Shown here one piece after another: positions 43,228-52,958 of a stretch of 55,415 bases of DNA. A model generated the notes under the pieces. The model did not search any database, was not told the DNA's origin, and saw only the letters and a program-made list of their open reading frames with translations. Each line of letters starts with the position of its first letter. The stretch's first letter is position 1. The DNA comes from Planctomycetaceae bacterium. Its GTDB lineage: Bacteria > Planctomycetota > Planctomycetia > Planctomycetales > Planctomycetaceae. The stretch covers positions 1 to 55,415 of the forward strand of contig JAGQPX010000077.1 of the NCBI GenBank assembly GCA_020426505.1, in the 5' to 3' direction. The position numbers were made by a program, and so were the translations under genes.

Positions 43228-45459
43228 TCACAGGCGGAAGTGGAACGTGCGGCGGAGGGCACGCCAAATCCACTGCATGCCCGATCGCTCCGCCACGATG
43301 AACCTCGCCTGGCCCCTCATGCCGCTCTTGAGCAACTGGGGGTCTTGGTCAACTTGGACAATCGCCTGATAGACGATGGTGCCCGAGAGCTTCTCGCGAC
43401 CTTGCGAATCAGTCGCAGTCGGCAGGTTTCCTCCATATTTATTGGAGAGAGCTTTGGGGGCAAACTCCCGATGCCGGTCTGAAATTTCGGAGATCGTTCC
43501 GGTGAGTTTGATATCGGGCATGTGATCGAGCTTGAGGCCGACTTCACGCCCCTCCGCGATGTCGTCCCGATCCGCCTGATCGATCAACAACACTGCCCGG
43601 AATGAGTCGACAGGTGCGATGCTGCAAACTTGTGTTCCCTCTTCCAATACGGCGCCGCGGTTCTCGGTTTGTAGTGGCGTGCCGTGCCAACTTGGGAGTT
43701 GCTCATCGAGACGATCCAATGAGGGCTCCGGGACACGCGGCGGCTCGACGACGACGCCCGCCGCTGGCGACTTGATTGCCAGTTGTGCCATCTGCGTCTC
43801 GATTTCTTCGATCTCGAATTCGATGTCGATGCGTCGACCGATTGCCTCGATCCGGCTTGTCGTATCGCCATCGCGTTCGTAGAAATCGCGCAGGGTCGTG
43901 TAGAGATGCAATTGATGCTGGAGCTCTCGCAGCGCATCCTCCAGTTCGGGACTTTCGAGCACCGCCAGGAGATCCCCCTCCTCGACGTGATCGCCCGGCT
44001 TGACGTGGATCTCCTTGAGGACGCCGGGCGTTTGTGCGTAAACGTCATACACGTCGACCGGCTCAATCACGAACGCTGCCTGCGTGAACCACGGAAACGG
44101 GATCATCACGGCAGCAGCGAGCAACAGCGCCAGCACGGTGAGTGTGGTCGCGACCTTTGCGGCACTCATGGATTCCTGACGTGGCATGCGGATGATCTTC
44201 ACGACGCTCCATCCCAGATTGATGAACACGGCCCCCATCGAGACCACCGCCAGAATAATCCCAATGCTCTGCAAGCGATACGGCTTGAGCACGGTGTACA
44301 GGAAAATCGTGATTCCAAACAGGACAAACCAGCGGTACAGGCTGGAGGCGATGGCGTAAAAGATGAACCAGCCCTTCCCCGCTTTCGGCATAAACGGGTC
44401 TTCGGGCATTTCGATGCCGAGGCAGTACCACGCAAACGTGTGCTGCAGCATGGTGCTCGCCTTTTGACGGAGATTGGGGATCTCCAGCAGGTCTGCGAGC
44501 ATGTAGTAACCGTCGAATCGCAACAACGGATTGGCATTGAAGATGACGGTCGTCACCGTGCTGACAAAGAACAGGTTCAGGCACAGGTGCTGCACCATCC
44601 CCGGCTTCGCGTACCACCACATGAAGATGGCAATGGATGCGAGCACGACCTCGACATACATCCCGGCTGCCCCGATGAAGATCCGCTGCCATTTGTTTTT
44701 GAGCATCCATGAGTCGGTCACATCGCAATAGAGCGTCGGGCTGAACACGAGCAGCATCACCCCGATGCCGTGACACTCCCCTCCGAAGTGCTTGCAGGAG
44801 AACGCATGGCCGAACTCGTGCATAATCTTGGCGAAGGCGAGCGTCGCCCAGAGGTACATCAGGTTGGGCCAGCCGAAAAACTGCTGGAATTCCGGAAGCT
44901 TGCTCCTCACGTCGCCGAACCGCATCGCAAGGAATATCCACGACGAGAACACGAGCGTCAGAATGCACGTGACCGCAAACGGATGAAAGACCCAACGAAT
45001 GAAAGGGTACATCACCTGCAGGAACCGCTCCGGGTCCCAGCCGGGGAGACGGATGTAGAGCGGGTTGCGGATGACGTTCCAGAACTCCTTCCACTTTCGC
45101 TCACTTCGCGTGTGCTGAAGGCCGATTGCCCGTCCGGGCCGCTCGCTCATCAGCAGGCCCTTCTCGTGCAGGTCCTGAATCAGCTGCTGAACCGATCGCA
45201 GCGTGAAGGGGGTCGCTGGAAACTGCTGCTGTAATTCGTCACGGACTTCGTCAAGACTCCGCTCGCCGTCCAGCAGCTTGAGTGCTGCGTATTGCTCGGG
45301 CTGCAGCCGGTAGTACTTCAACCCGCAGGGGTCCTTCACGACCGGATAGGGGATTCCCTTGTAGAGAATCTCTTCGACGATGATGTCCTGCCGCGTCCGC
45401 AGCGGAACGGGCCGCTGAGACGAAGGACGCATCGAAGGTGCCGCGGTCGTGTGCTGCAT
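43228..45459 (-). CDS. M50 metalloprotease fused to PqqD-like and HlyD-like domains
   Basis: A 743-residue membrane protein. Residues about 27-110 resemble a PqqD domain (DPCGLKYYRLQPEQYAALKL), which in RiPP pathways binds precursor peptides. A membrane part of about eight segments holds the zinc site of site-2 proteases: HEFGH at 214-218 and the FDGYYMLAD motif. From about residue 480 a HlyD/biotinyl-lipoyl adaptor follows (QTPGVLKEIHVKPGDHVEEG), then a coiled coil and beta domain. YydH-type peptide-processing proteases are the closest named relatives. It could process or sense a substrate and connect it to the TolC-like channel. Confidence 0.85.
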   Translation of the reverse strand: MQHTTAAPSMRPSSQRPVPLRTRQDIIVEEILYKGIPYPVVKDPCGLKYYRLQPEQYAALKLLDGERSLDEVRDELQQQFPATPFTLRSVQQLIQDLHEKGLLMSERPGRAIGLQHTRSERKWKEFWNVIRNPLYIRLPGWDPERFLQVMYPFIRWVFHPFAVTCILTLVFSSWIFLAMRFGDVRSKLPEFQQFFGWPNLMYLWATLAFAKIMHEFGHAFSCKHFGGECHGIGVMLLVFSPTLYCDVTDSWMLKNKWQRIFIGAAGMYVEVVLASIAIFMWWYAKPGMVQHLCLNLFFVSTVTTVIFNANPLLRFDGYYMLADLLEIPNLRQKASTMLQHTFAWYCLGIEMPEDPFMPKAGKGWFIFYAIASSLYRWFVLFGITIFLYTVLKPYRLQSIGIILAVVSMGAVFINLGWSVVKIIRMPRQESMSAAKVATTLTVLALLLAAAVMIPFPWFTQAAFVIEPVDVYDVYAQTPGVLKEIHVKPGDHVEEGDLLAVLESPELEDALRELQHQLHLYTTLRDFYERDGDTTSRIEAIGRRIDIEFEIEEIETQMAQLAIKSPAAGVVVEPPRVPEPSLDRLDEQLPSWHGTPLQTENRGAVLEEGTQVCSIAPVDSFRAVLLIDQADRDDIAEGREVGLKLDHMPDIKLTGTISEISDRHREFAPKALSNKYGGNLPTATDSQGREKLSGTIVYQAIVQVDQDPQLLKSGMRGQARFIVAERSGMQWIWRALRRTFHFRL

Positions 45460-45505
45460 GGACTCCAGTGTGCCGTGAAGTCGGCGTTACGTCCACTGTT
45501 GAGAA

Positions 45506-45605
45506 CTCGAATGTCGAATTCAGAATGTCGAAAGAAATCTGATACGCAAAGTCCGAAATTGTGCTTTGATCCTTCGTGCTTCCTTCGTCTTTCAGACTTC
45601 GAAAG
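45506..45605. repeat. Inverted repeat with 7-base periodic arms
   Basis: The left arm at 45506-45540 is a run of heptamers such as CTCGAAT, GTCGAAT and GTCGAAA. The right arm at about 45571-45605 repeats CCTTCGT- and TCAGACT-type heptamers. It fills the gap between the M50 gene and the HlyD gene. Degeneracy is higher than in the tRNA spacers. Confidence 0.65.
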
Positions 45606-45653
45606 TCGTCATTGATCACGTTCCGGGGTTAACCAGTCGATCAAGGAACAAAC

Positions 45654-46646
45654 TTAGCGTGTTGTCACGCGCGGTCGCACCTGGATGGTCATCTTGGCCG
45701 GCAGACCTTCGAGGAGGATATTGTCGCGGTTTTCGACTTCGGCCCAGACGCGCAGTTCATCCGAGTAGCCCGAGTCGTCGCGTGTGTCGACTCCGATGAA
45801 ACCGACGCGACCAGCGAAGACCTTCTCTTCCTCCGGCAGCGGAGTCCGTTGGGGCGTCTCGGCCGCACCGCCGAGATCATCGTCGATGTTCAATACATCG
45901 GACGAAAAGATGTCTTCGTTCAGGCCGGATTTGAGTTGTGAGAAATCCAGCTGAATGCGAACGCCGTCGCCGACCTGAATCTTTCGTGCGTCTTCGTACC
46001 GGATCCAGCCGCTCACCCGGACGCGGTTGGTGTCCACGATGGTGATAATGTCGTCATCCAGATTCACCGCCTCGCCGACGTGCTTATGCACTTTCGTGAC
46101 CAGTCCACTGAATTTGGCGTGCACGGAATAGCTGAGCAGTTCGGCATCAGCCTGCTCTTTGGCGATCTCACTCAGGGACACCTCCTCCTCTGCCTGCTGC
46201 ACCTGGAGTATGCGGGCATCGTAGATCAGTTGTAGACGCTCAATTTCCGTCGCCGGAAAAGCGTTGGCAGCAACCTTGTTGGCATTCTGTGCTGACGTTA
46301 AAGCGATCTCGGCCGCATCTCGCTCCTTAATGGCGATCGCAATCGGCTTGGTCATGGCCGCCTGCGCCACTCGCAGCCTGAGGTTGGCTTGGGCAACTTC
46401 GTCTCGCAGCTGGACCACCAGGTCACCCGCCTGCACGATGTCCCCCTCCTCGAAAGGAAGCTCAGCGATGATCCCCGGTCGCTCGGTCGCATAGGTGCTG
46501 ATGTTCACGAACTTGACCGCGCAGGAGTCGACCGTCACAACATCTGCGCTGGACGACGATTGATCATCCGACTCTAAGTTCCCGGTTTGCCCAATCGACA
46601 GAGCCAGTAGAAAACAGACGAGCAGGCCGGATTTGCGAGTCAGCAT
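45654..46646 (-). CDS. HlyD-family periplasmic adaptor
   Basis: A 330-residue protein starting at the ATG at 46646 after AAAGGACA; an earlier ORF start at 46718 is unlikely. The signal (SGLLVCFLLALSIGQTGNL) is followed by a first lipoyl half (GIIAELPFEEGDIVQAGDLV), a coiled coil (ATEIERLQLIYDARILQVQQ) and the second lipoyl half with DTNRVRVSGWIRYEDARKIQ. It ends with a membrane-proximal beta domain. The gene lies between the M50/adaptor gene and the divergent GAF-HlyD gene. It should bridge the membrane component and the TolC-like channel. Confidence 0.9.
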   Translation of the reverse strand: MLTRKSGLLVCFLLALSIGQTGNLESDDQSSSSADVVTVDSCAVKFVNISTYATERPGIIAELPFEEGDIVQAGDLVVQLRDEVAQANLRLRVAQAAMTKPIAIAIKERDAAEIALTSAQNANKVAANAFPATEIERLQLIYDARILQVQQAEEEVSLSEIAKEQADAELLSYSVHAKFSGLVTKVHKHVGEAVNLDDDIITIVDTNRVRVSGWIRYEDARKIQVGDGVRIQLDFSQLKSGLNEDIFSSDVLNIDDDLGGAAETPQRTPLPEEEKVFAGRVGFIGVDTRDDSGYSDELRVWAEVENRDNILLEGLPAKMTIQVRPRVTTR

Positions 46647-46745
46647 GACATTGTCCTTTTCAAAACAAGCAGTTACGCTCAGAATAGTACCGGGAATCTC
46701 GAATCTCCGGAACTTCAATCTGACGAGCCACGCTGTTCAAAGGCG

Positions 46746-48761
46746 ATGAAACTGGAAGACCCACTCCGCAAGAATCTCGGGGAGCTGCGGCTCACGGGGG
46801 ATCGGTTGCTCGATTCACCGCCAACAGGCGAGCGGTTCTTTCGTGAACTGCTCAATACGGCTGTGGACGGCGAACGACTGCTTGCGGGCATCGTGTGGAT
46901 GGTCGGACAGGAAGGGCGACTCCAGGCGTTCTGCGACGCCGGCCTCAAGAACCTCTCTGCCGACGGCAAACTCACCGTCGGTCCGAACGAACTCCAGCAA
47001 CTGACGGGTGCCCTGCAGGAAGGCAAGGTCGTTGTCCTGAATGGGCAGGCAACCATCAACAGCGGACAGCGACCACGAGTCATCGGCCCGCTCACCAGTG
47101 ACGGACGGTCGATCGGCGGTGTCGAGTTGTTCTTCGACTCCGAACAACTCCCCGGCGGGCATCGGGACCTGTTGCACTTCGTCGAGGAGTGGTGCGGCTA
47201 CGGGGCGAAGTATCTGGAACAACAGCGGCGTGCCAGTCAACAGCCCAAAGACCCGACCGGCTTCTGGGAGCAGTTCGAGCGCTTCACGTTGGAGTTGCAA
47301 CGCTCGCTCAACGTGCGTGAGGTCTGCGGGATCGCGGTCAATGACGGACGCATCATCATCGGCAGCGACCGCCTCAGTCTGGTCCTCAAGGAAGGGCGGC
47401 GGATCAAGGTCCGTGGCATCTCGGGACAGGACGACGTCGAGCATCGAGCGAACCTCGTCAACTCGATGAGGAATGTCGCCAAGCAGGTGATCCGCGTGGG
47501 CGAACCGCTCGTCTATCGGGGAGCCATCGAGGGCATTCCGCCTCAACTCGAGAAACCGCTCGCGACGTTCCTGCAGGAGAGTCGTTCGCGGATGGCGTTG
47601 TTCCTCCCTTTGTACCCGCGTGACGAGTTTCCGCACAAAGAGGAGAAGGACCCCAACACGCCCGTTCGCAAGAGGAAGGTCAAGCCGCTAGGCTGTCTCG
47701 TCGTCGAACAGTTCTCGGAGAGCCGACCGCTCCCTGTGCTGCGTGAGCGTGCCGAGCTTGTCGCCGATCATGTCGCTGCGTCCTTGCACAACGCGCGCAG
47801 ACATCAGGACATCTTTTTGCTCTGGTTGTGGGTGGCGATCGGTCGCTTCTTCGGCTGGTTCCGAGGCCGCAATCTGTTGATCAGTCTGGCCGTCATCGCG
47901 GGCATCGCTGCGGCGGGCACGGCTCTCGCTTTCGTTCCCTGGGACTACCGCGTCGAAGGCATCGGCAAGACGATGCCCGTCATCCAACAGAGCGTCTTCG
48001 CCCCGTGGGACGGTGACGTTGCCGAAGTCTTCGTCGAAGGGGGAGAGGTGGTCAAGAAGGACCAACCCCTTGTCAGGCTCGTCAGCGACGACCTTCGCGA
48101 GGAACTCGTGACGGCAAGGAACGAAGTGAATCAAAAGGATAAGGTCGTGGTGACGGCGAAAAGCCTTTTGCGAGAGGCACGTGCTCGGGACAGCGAGGAG
48201 AATAGAAATGAAATCCCGCGTCTGCTCGTTGAGCAACTTCGGGCCGAGCACGAACTCCTCGCCGTCAAAGAGCGAGTCCGTATTCTGGAGGATCGCATCG
48301 AGAAGCTCACGGTCCGCTCACCCATCGACGGCATCGTGGCGACGTTCAAAGTCAAACAGAAACTGCAGAATCGCCCGGTCCGGCGGACAGAGGCACTCTT
48401 GGAGGTGATGGATCACACCGGAGAATGGCAACTCGAACTGGAGGTCCCCGAATACCGCATGGGGCACATGCTCAAAGCTCTTGAACGCTCAGAGGATCAC
48501 ACACTCCCCGTCGAATACGTACTCGCGACGGCCGTCGAGACGAGCTACGAAGCGAATGTCACCAAGATCGCCACTCGCACAAACGAGTCTGAGGAGGAGG
48601 GGACCATCGTCGAGGTCTATGCCGACATCGACGCTGACACACTCCCCAGCCGCCGCATCGGTGCGGAGGTCGAAGCCAAGATCAACTGCGGCCAGCGCAG
48701 CCTCGGCTACGTACTCTTCGGCGACGTGATCGAGTTCGTCCAACGCCACTTCTGGCTGTAG
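46746..48761 (+). CDS. GAF-like domain / membrane segment / HlyD-like adaptor
   Basis: A 671-residue protein. The N-terminal 360 residues look cytoplasmic and contain two GAF-like regions (about 20-155 and 175-345), with the helix patterns LLHFVEEWCGYGAKYLEQQ and ADHVAASLHNARRHQDI. One membrane segment spans about 375-395 (LLISLAVIAGIAAAGTALAF). After it comes an HlyD-like region: GDVAEVFVEGGEVVKKDQPL, a long coiled coil, then TVRSPIDGIVATFKV. Regulation of export by a small ligand bound to the GAF part is inference. It is divergent from the HlyD gene, with 99 bases between starts. Confidence 0.85.
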   Translation: MKLEDPLRKNLGELRLTGDRLLDSPPTGERFFRELLNTAVDGERLLAGIVWMVGQEGRLQAFCDAGLKNLSADGKLTVGPNELQQLTGALQEGKVVVLNGQATINSGQRPRVIGPLTSDGRSIGGVELFFDSEQLPGGHRDLLHFVEEWCGYGAKYLEQQRRASQQPKDPTGFWEQFERFTLELQRSLNVREVCGIAVNDGRIIIGSDRLSLVLKEGRRIKVRGISGQDDVEHRANLVNSMRNVAKQVIRVGEPLVYRGAIEGIPPQLEKPLATFLQESRSRMALFLPLYPRDEFPHKEEKDPNTPVRKRKVKPLGCLVVEQFSESRPLPVLRERAELVADHVAASLHNARRHQDIFLLWLWVAIGRFFGWFRGRNLLISLAVIAGIAAAGTALAFVPWDYRVEGIGKTMPVIQQSVFAPWDGDVAEVFVEGGEVVKKDQPLVRLVSDDLREELVTARNEVNQKDKVVVTAKSLLREARARDSEENRNEIPRLLVEQLRAEHELLAVKERVRILEDRIEKLTVRSPIDGIVATFKVKQKLQNRPVRRTEALLEVMDHTGEWQLELEVPEYRMGHMLKALERSEDHTLPVEYVLATAVETSYEANVTKIATRTNESEEEGTIVEVYADIDADTLPSRRIGAEVEAKINCGQRSLGYVLFGDVIEFVQRHFWL

Positions 48762-48844
48762 CGTTTGGACGCGTTACGAGTACGCTTGGAATGGTGAATC
48801 TCCGCTCCGGTAATGTAGGCAACCGCGGCAGCTCATTATGAAAA

Positions 48845-50641
48845 TCACCGTGAAGCCGTCTCCTTCACGACGTGACCCGTTTTAGGGTCGATGGTGAGAT
48901 TCAGATTCTCATCATCCTGCGTGTAGAAGAAGAAGCCCATCATCATTTCGTGATAGGTCTGCGGACCGTAGCCGACGGTCTCGGTCGGGTCGGGGTTGTA
49001 GGGGTTGAACTTCGAGTTGTCGAAGTGAGCTTCGACCTCAATCTTCGTGCCGGCGGGGAACTTACGTTGCCGCTCGGGCCATTCGTATCCCAGTTGCCAG
49101 TCGAAGCTGTAATTGGGGACGGTCAGCAGCTTCTCCCGTTTGCCGTCCGGGAATTCGGCGGTGAACGTCATGTCCTTGCCACGCACGTGCATATGCGAAA
49201 ACATGCCGATGCCCGTCACGTCGTGCTCGAACGTTTCCTGCTCCTTCACCAGACTGTGCCCGTCGCCCGGAGCGATCTGGAATCCGTAGTTACTGACCAG
49301 CACGTGCCGGAACGACTTCTTGACCGTTTCACGAGCGTGAGTCAGCCCGAGCGAGAGGCGGCAGCGTTCCTTCTGTCCGGTGGTGGTATAGTGGATTTGC
49401 AGTGCGAGTGCGTGTCCGCGCGGGAAGTGCACAGCGATGCCATTCTCCAGTGATAGCGCCCCAACGCCCGGCACCTTGCCCGTGATGAAGCGAGCCGTTT
49501 TGATCCCTTCGGTCGGCTTGAACATCAGTAAATTGCAGTGATGCACGACGCGGGGATTGTCCGGCAGAATCTCAACCTTCTGCACCCAGGTGTCCTCTTC
49601 GAAGACGTAGGGCAGAATCGAATACTGATAGTCGACGTACCCCTCAGCCGGCAGCTTGTGCTCTTCCAACGCGGTGATGACGCGATCCGGCTCGCCGAGT
49701 AACCAGGTTCGTCCTTCCCGGACGTCATCGGGGACGACGGTCACCTTTTCGTTCCCCGCCGGGGCTCCCGCTGCGACCCATTTGAGGATTGTCTGCTTCT
49801 CTTCCTCCGTCATGCTGCGGTCGTTGATGAATTCTTCGTCTTCCGGTGCGCCGTACCACGGCGGCATTCGCTCTTCCGCGACAGTCTCTGCAACCATCTC
49901 GGCGTTCGCAGCCACGTCCTCGTAGGACAGCAATGCGAACGGGGCTTCCGTATTCGGTTGGTGACATTCGGCACAATGCTTCTTCATCAGCGGAGCGATG
50001 TCCGATTCCCACGTGAGTGACTCGTCCGGTTCGACCGGGGCGTACGGCGTGATGCGGCATCCATCGACGGCCGTCTCCGCGACCGAGACTTCAGTACCTG
50101 CCAAGACAGCATCGATTGCATTCTTGAGCTCGTCGCTGGTCACGCGTGGCGTGTTGCCCCCCAGTCGATACTGATCGTCGATTCGCCCGCGATATCGCAG
50201 ATTTCGCTCCGCATCGAGGACGACAACTTCGGGTGTCCGTTGAACGCCCATCGCTTCGACACAGTTTCCCGCGATGTCCTTCACAAAGGGGAAAGGCACA
50301 TCATATTCGAGAGCGTGCATGGCCATATCGCGGATCGAATCCGCTTCGCTCACGTTGATCGCCATGAACTGTACGTCGGGATACGCCTCGTGCAGTCGCT
50401 TGAGCTTCGGCATGTACCGCTGAACGATCGGGCATGTCGTGTTGACGAACACGGCGACATACGCCGGATGCTCACCGAACTCACTCAGCCGTCGCGGGAG
50501 ATAGCGAATGTCCTTGAACGTCACGTCGACGATCGTGTCACCGATGCTGACCTCCTGCGTCTCACCGGCGGGTGCTTGACAGGTCAAGGTCAACATCCCG
50601 GCCACGACGAGTAAACAGACCAGTCGCGATTGAAATCTCAT
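48845..50641 (-). CDS. Redoxin / cytochrome c / copper monooxygenase fusion
   Basis: A 598-residue exported protein from the ATG at 50641. After a signal peptide, residues about 30-190 form a thioredoxin-fold redoxin in which the usual CxxC is reduced to one cysteine (TTCPIVQRYMPKL). A cytochrome c domain follows with CAECH near 222. The C-terminal half resembles copper type II ascorbate-dependent monooxygenases (PHM/DBM), with copper-ligand candidates in VVHHCNLLMF and HMHVRGKDM. The enzyme could hydroxylate a small substrate in the periplasm using electrons passed through the haem. Single-protein fusions of these three domains are known in planctomycetes. Confidence 0.85.
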   Translation of the reverse strand: MRFQSRLVCLLVVAGMLTLTCQAPAGETQEVSIGDTIVDVTFKDIRYLPRRLSEFGEHPAYVAVFVNTTCPIVQRYMPKLKRLHEAYPDVQFMAINVSEADSIRDMAMHALEYDVPFPFVKDIAGNCVEAMGVQRTPEVVVLDAERNLRYRGRIDDQYRLGGNTPRVTSDELKNAIDAVLAGTEVSVAETAVDGCRITPYAPVEPDESLTWESDIAPLMKKHCAECHQPNTEAPFALLSYEDVAANAEMVAETVAEERMPPWYGAPEDEEFINDRSMTEEEKQTILKWVAAGAPAGNEKVTVVPDDVREGRTWLLGEPDRVITALEEHKLPAEGYVDYQYSILPYVFEEDTWVQKVEILPDNPRVVHHCNLLMFKPTEGIKTARFITGKVPGVGALSLENGIAVHFPRGHALALQIHYTTTGQKERCRLSLGLTHARETVKKSFRHVLVSNYGFQIAPGDGHSLVKEQETFEHDVTGIGMFSHMHVRGKDMTFTAEFPDGKREKLLTVPNYSFDWQLGYEWPERQRKFPAGTKIEVEAHFDNSKFNPYNPDPTETVGYGPQTYHEMMMGFFFYTQDDENLNLTIDPKTGHVVKETASR

Positions 50642-50772
50642 GGAGTTATCCGTCAAATACAGGTCAGCGCGAACCGTTAACTTACTAATGATTGTGCCGA
50701 CATGTGACAGGTTCGGTCAAGGGTGAACACAGGCCTCGATCTCGCTCGCATCCCATCTCTTGTAGGCTGCTC

Positions 50773-52281
50773 ATGAGTCAGACAATGCGGCTGACCAACT
50801 TCGGACGCAATCTCACGTGGCAGCCGGAGCACTTCGCACAGCCGACTTCTGAGCAGGAAGTCCTTGACCTGCTCAACCAGCATCGCGGCAAACAGATCCG
50901 GGTGATCGGTCGATTGCACGCGTGGAGCGAGGCAGCGAAATGCAATGAGGTCTCGCTCGATCTGCGGAACATGTCGTCGATCACGCTCCATCACGAGGGG
51001 GATGATCACTGGGTCGAAGTCGGGGCGGGTTGCCGGATCAAGGACCTCATTCTTGAGCTCGACCGGCAGGGGTGGACGCTGCCATCGGTCGGGCTGATCA
51101 TGGATCAGTGCATTGCAGGAGCCTGTGCGACCGGCACGCATGGCTCCGGGCGACACAGCCTGTCGCACTATGTGCAATCAGTGCGGCTGGCGACGTACGA
51201 CGCGGAGACCGGCCAGGCCGTCATTCGCACAGTTGACGAGGGGGATGAGTTGCGGGCCGCACGCTGTGCGATTGGATGCCTGGGGGTGGTGACATCACTT
51301 CGCCTGCCCATCCGCCCGCAGTACACCATTCGTGAGCAAATTCGCTATCGTCAGATCCGCACGCTCGAAGCCGCCTTGGACGCAGAGGAGGAGTACCCAC
51401 TCCAGCAGTTCTATATGTACCCGTGGCTGTGGGAGTTCGCCGCTCAACACCGCGAAGAAGACCGTGACAACAAACGCAGCAGCGTCGCATGGCTGTACCG
51501 CCTCTACTGGCTGATCAGCCTGGACATCTTTCTGCACCTGGAGTTTTTGTTCCTCGTCCGCATCTGTCGAGGCTGGGGCATCCGCACGCTGTTTCGGTCG
51601 TTCCTGCCCAAAACGGTGATCGAAAACTGGGTCGTGTCTGACACGGCGTACAAACAACTCACCATGCAACACTCGCTGTTTCGGCACATCGAGATCGAGA
51701 TCTTCGTCAAGCGGTCTCATCTGCCGGGGACGATGAAGTTCGTTGAACAGTTCCTCAGGCTGGGCGGCGGTGAGCGGGATGCACTCGCACCCGAAATGCG
51801 GTCACAACTCGAACCGCTCGGACTCTTCGACGAACTTGATGCCTTCTGCGGAAAGTATCTGCACCACTATCCCATCTGCATCCGCAAGATCCTGCCGGAC
51901 GACACTTTGATCTCGATGGGCTCCAGCGACGATGAGGCGATCTACTCCGTCAGCTTCATCAGCTATGCCCGGCCAGATGACCGGGCCGGTTTCCTGATGA
52001 TGGCCGACCTGCTCGCGCGGTCGACCGCTGCGTTGTTCGGCGCACGACCTCACTGGGGCAAGGTCAACCCGCTCCCTCCCAAGACGCTCGTCGACCTCTA
52101 TCCGCACATCGGTCGGTTCAAGCAGATTGCTGACCAATATGATCCCGAGGGGGTGTTCCGTAATGAATGGATGCAGTCGGTGCTGTCTGCGGTCGATTCG
52201 TCCGATGCACGATCGAGTGATAATCCTGTCTCAACTGTTTCCGATTCGACTGAGCCCTCAAACCCATTGAGGAACTCGTAA
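50773..52281 (+). CDS. FAD-linked oxidase, aldonolactone oxidase-like
   Basis: A 502-residue flavoprotein of the VAO/PCMH fold from the ATG at 50773. The FAD segment includes VEVGAGCRIKDLILELDRQG and ACATGTHGSG. The C-terminal region has the ALO/GULO hallmark HWGK (ARPHWGKVNPLPP) and ends with YDPEGVFRNEW. Such enzymes oxidise aldono-1,4-lactones or sugar alcohols. The upstream gene is divergent; the YhhN gene starts two bases after its stop codon, so the two are probably one operon. The substrate is not determined. Confidence 0.85.
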   Translation: MSQTMRLTNFGRNLTWQPEHFAQPTSEQEVLDLLNQHRGKQIRVIGRLHAWSEAAKCNEVSLDLRNMSSITLHHEGDDHWVEVGAGCRIKDLILELDRQGWTLPSVGLIMDQCIAGACATGTHGSGRHSLSHYVQSVRLATYDAETGQAVIRTVDEGDELRAARCAIGCLGVVTSLRLPIRPQYTIREQIRYRQIRTLEAALDAEEEYPLQQFYMYPWLWEFAAQHREEDRDNKRSSVAWLYRLYWLISLDIFLHLEFLFLVRICRGWGIRTLFRSFLPKTVIENWVVSDTAYKQLTMQHSLFRHIEIEIFVKRSHLPGTMKFVEQFLRLGGGERDALAPEMRSQLEPLGLFDELDAFCGKYLHHYPICIRKILPDDTLISMGSSDDEAIYSVSFISYARPDDRAGFLMMADLLARSTAALFGARPHWGKVNPLPPKTLVDLYPHIGRFKQIADQYDPEGVFRNEWMQSVLSAVDSSDARSSDNPVSTVSDSTEPSNPLRNS

Positions 52282-52283
52282 GC

Positions 52284-52958
52284 ATGGGCCAACCACACGC
52301 GTCCTCACGATCATGGATCGCGACGTTGGTTGTGCTGACGTATGTCGCCGTCGCGGGAGCCGTTCTGCTGCCGTACGCAGACGTGAAAGGGTGGACTCAC
52401 CTGTTGTTGATGACCTCCTCGACTGGCTTTCTGGCACTGGGGCTGCTCGCGAAACCGTGGCGGACAGCGAGTGACCGATGGATGCTGGGCGGACTCACTT
52501 TCTGCTGGTTGGGTGACTTCTTCGGGCCGTCCAACTTCGCGCTCGGGGCGGGGCTGTTCCTGCTGGCTCACGTGCTGTTCGTGATCGCCTTCATCATGAG
52601 CTGCTTGAACCGGCGGAATTCTCTGTGGGCAACACTGCTCACCCTTCCGAGTTTGGGCATCCTCGCGTGGCTGTTGCCTCAAGTCGAAGGGTCAATGCGT
52701 GTGCTTGTGATGGCCTACACATTAGTCATTACGGTGATGGTCATCACCGCAGCGGGCACGCGACAGCTCGTGTTCATCGGGGCGGTGATCTTCTACGTTT
52801 CCGACATCTTCGTTGCCCGCTGGCGGTTCGTGGACCACGATCCCGTCAACGCGTTGATTTGCTACCCGTTGTACTACACCGCCTGCCTGATCCTCGCTTA
52901 TTCGTTGTTCCACACCAACGCGACAGAAGTCAGCGAAAAAAAATCCGAATTGGCGTGA
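52284..52958 (+). CDS. YhhN family lysoplasmalogenase-like membrane protein
   Basis: A 224-residue membrane protein with about eight helices. The YhhN pattern is present: LTFCWLGDFFG in the middle, LVITVMVITAAG, and FYVSDIFVARWRF towards the end, with the conserved aspartates. Members hydrolyse the vinyl-ether bond of lysoplasmalogens (mammalian TMEM86). It starts two bases downstream of the preceding stop codon, indicating co-transcription with the FAD oxidase. Activity in bacteria is inferred from homology only. Confidence 0.85.
   Translation: MGQPHASSRSWIATLVVLTYVAVAGAVLLPYADVKGWTHLLLMTSSTGFLALGLLAKPWRTASDRWMLGGLTFCWLGDFFGPSNFALGAGLFLLAHVLFVIAFIMSCLNRRNSLWATLLTLPSLGILAWLLPQVEGSMRVLVMAYTLVITVMVITAAGTRQLVFIGAVIFYVSDIFVARWRFVDHDPVNALICYPLYYTACLILAYSLFHTNATEVSEKKSELA

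Noticed and set aside
44063..45094. Open frame of 343 codons inside the M50 gene
   Set aside because: It is an alternative frame on the same strand of the M50/HlyD gene, whose zinc motifs are in the frame annotated above.
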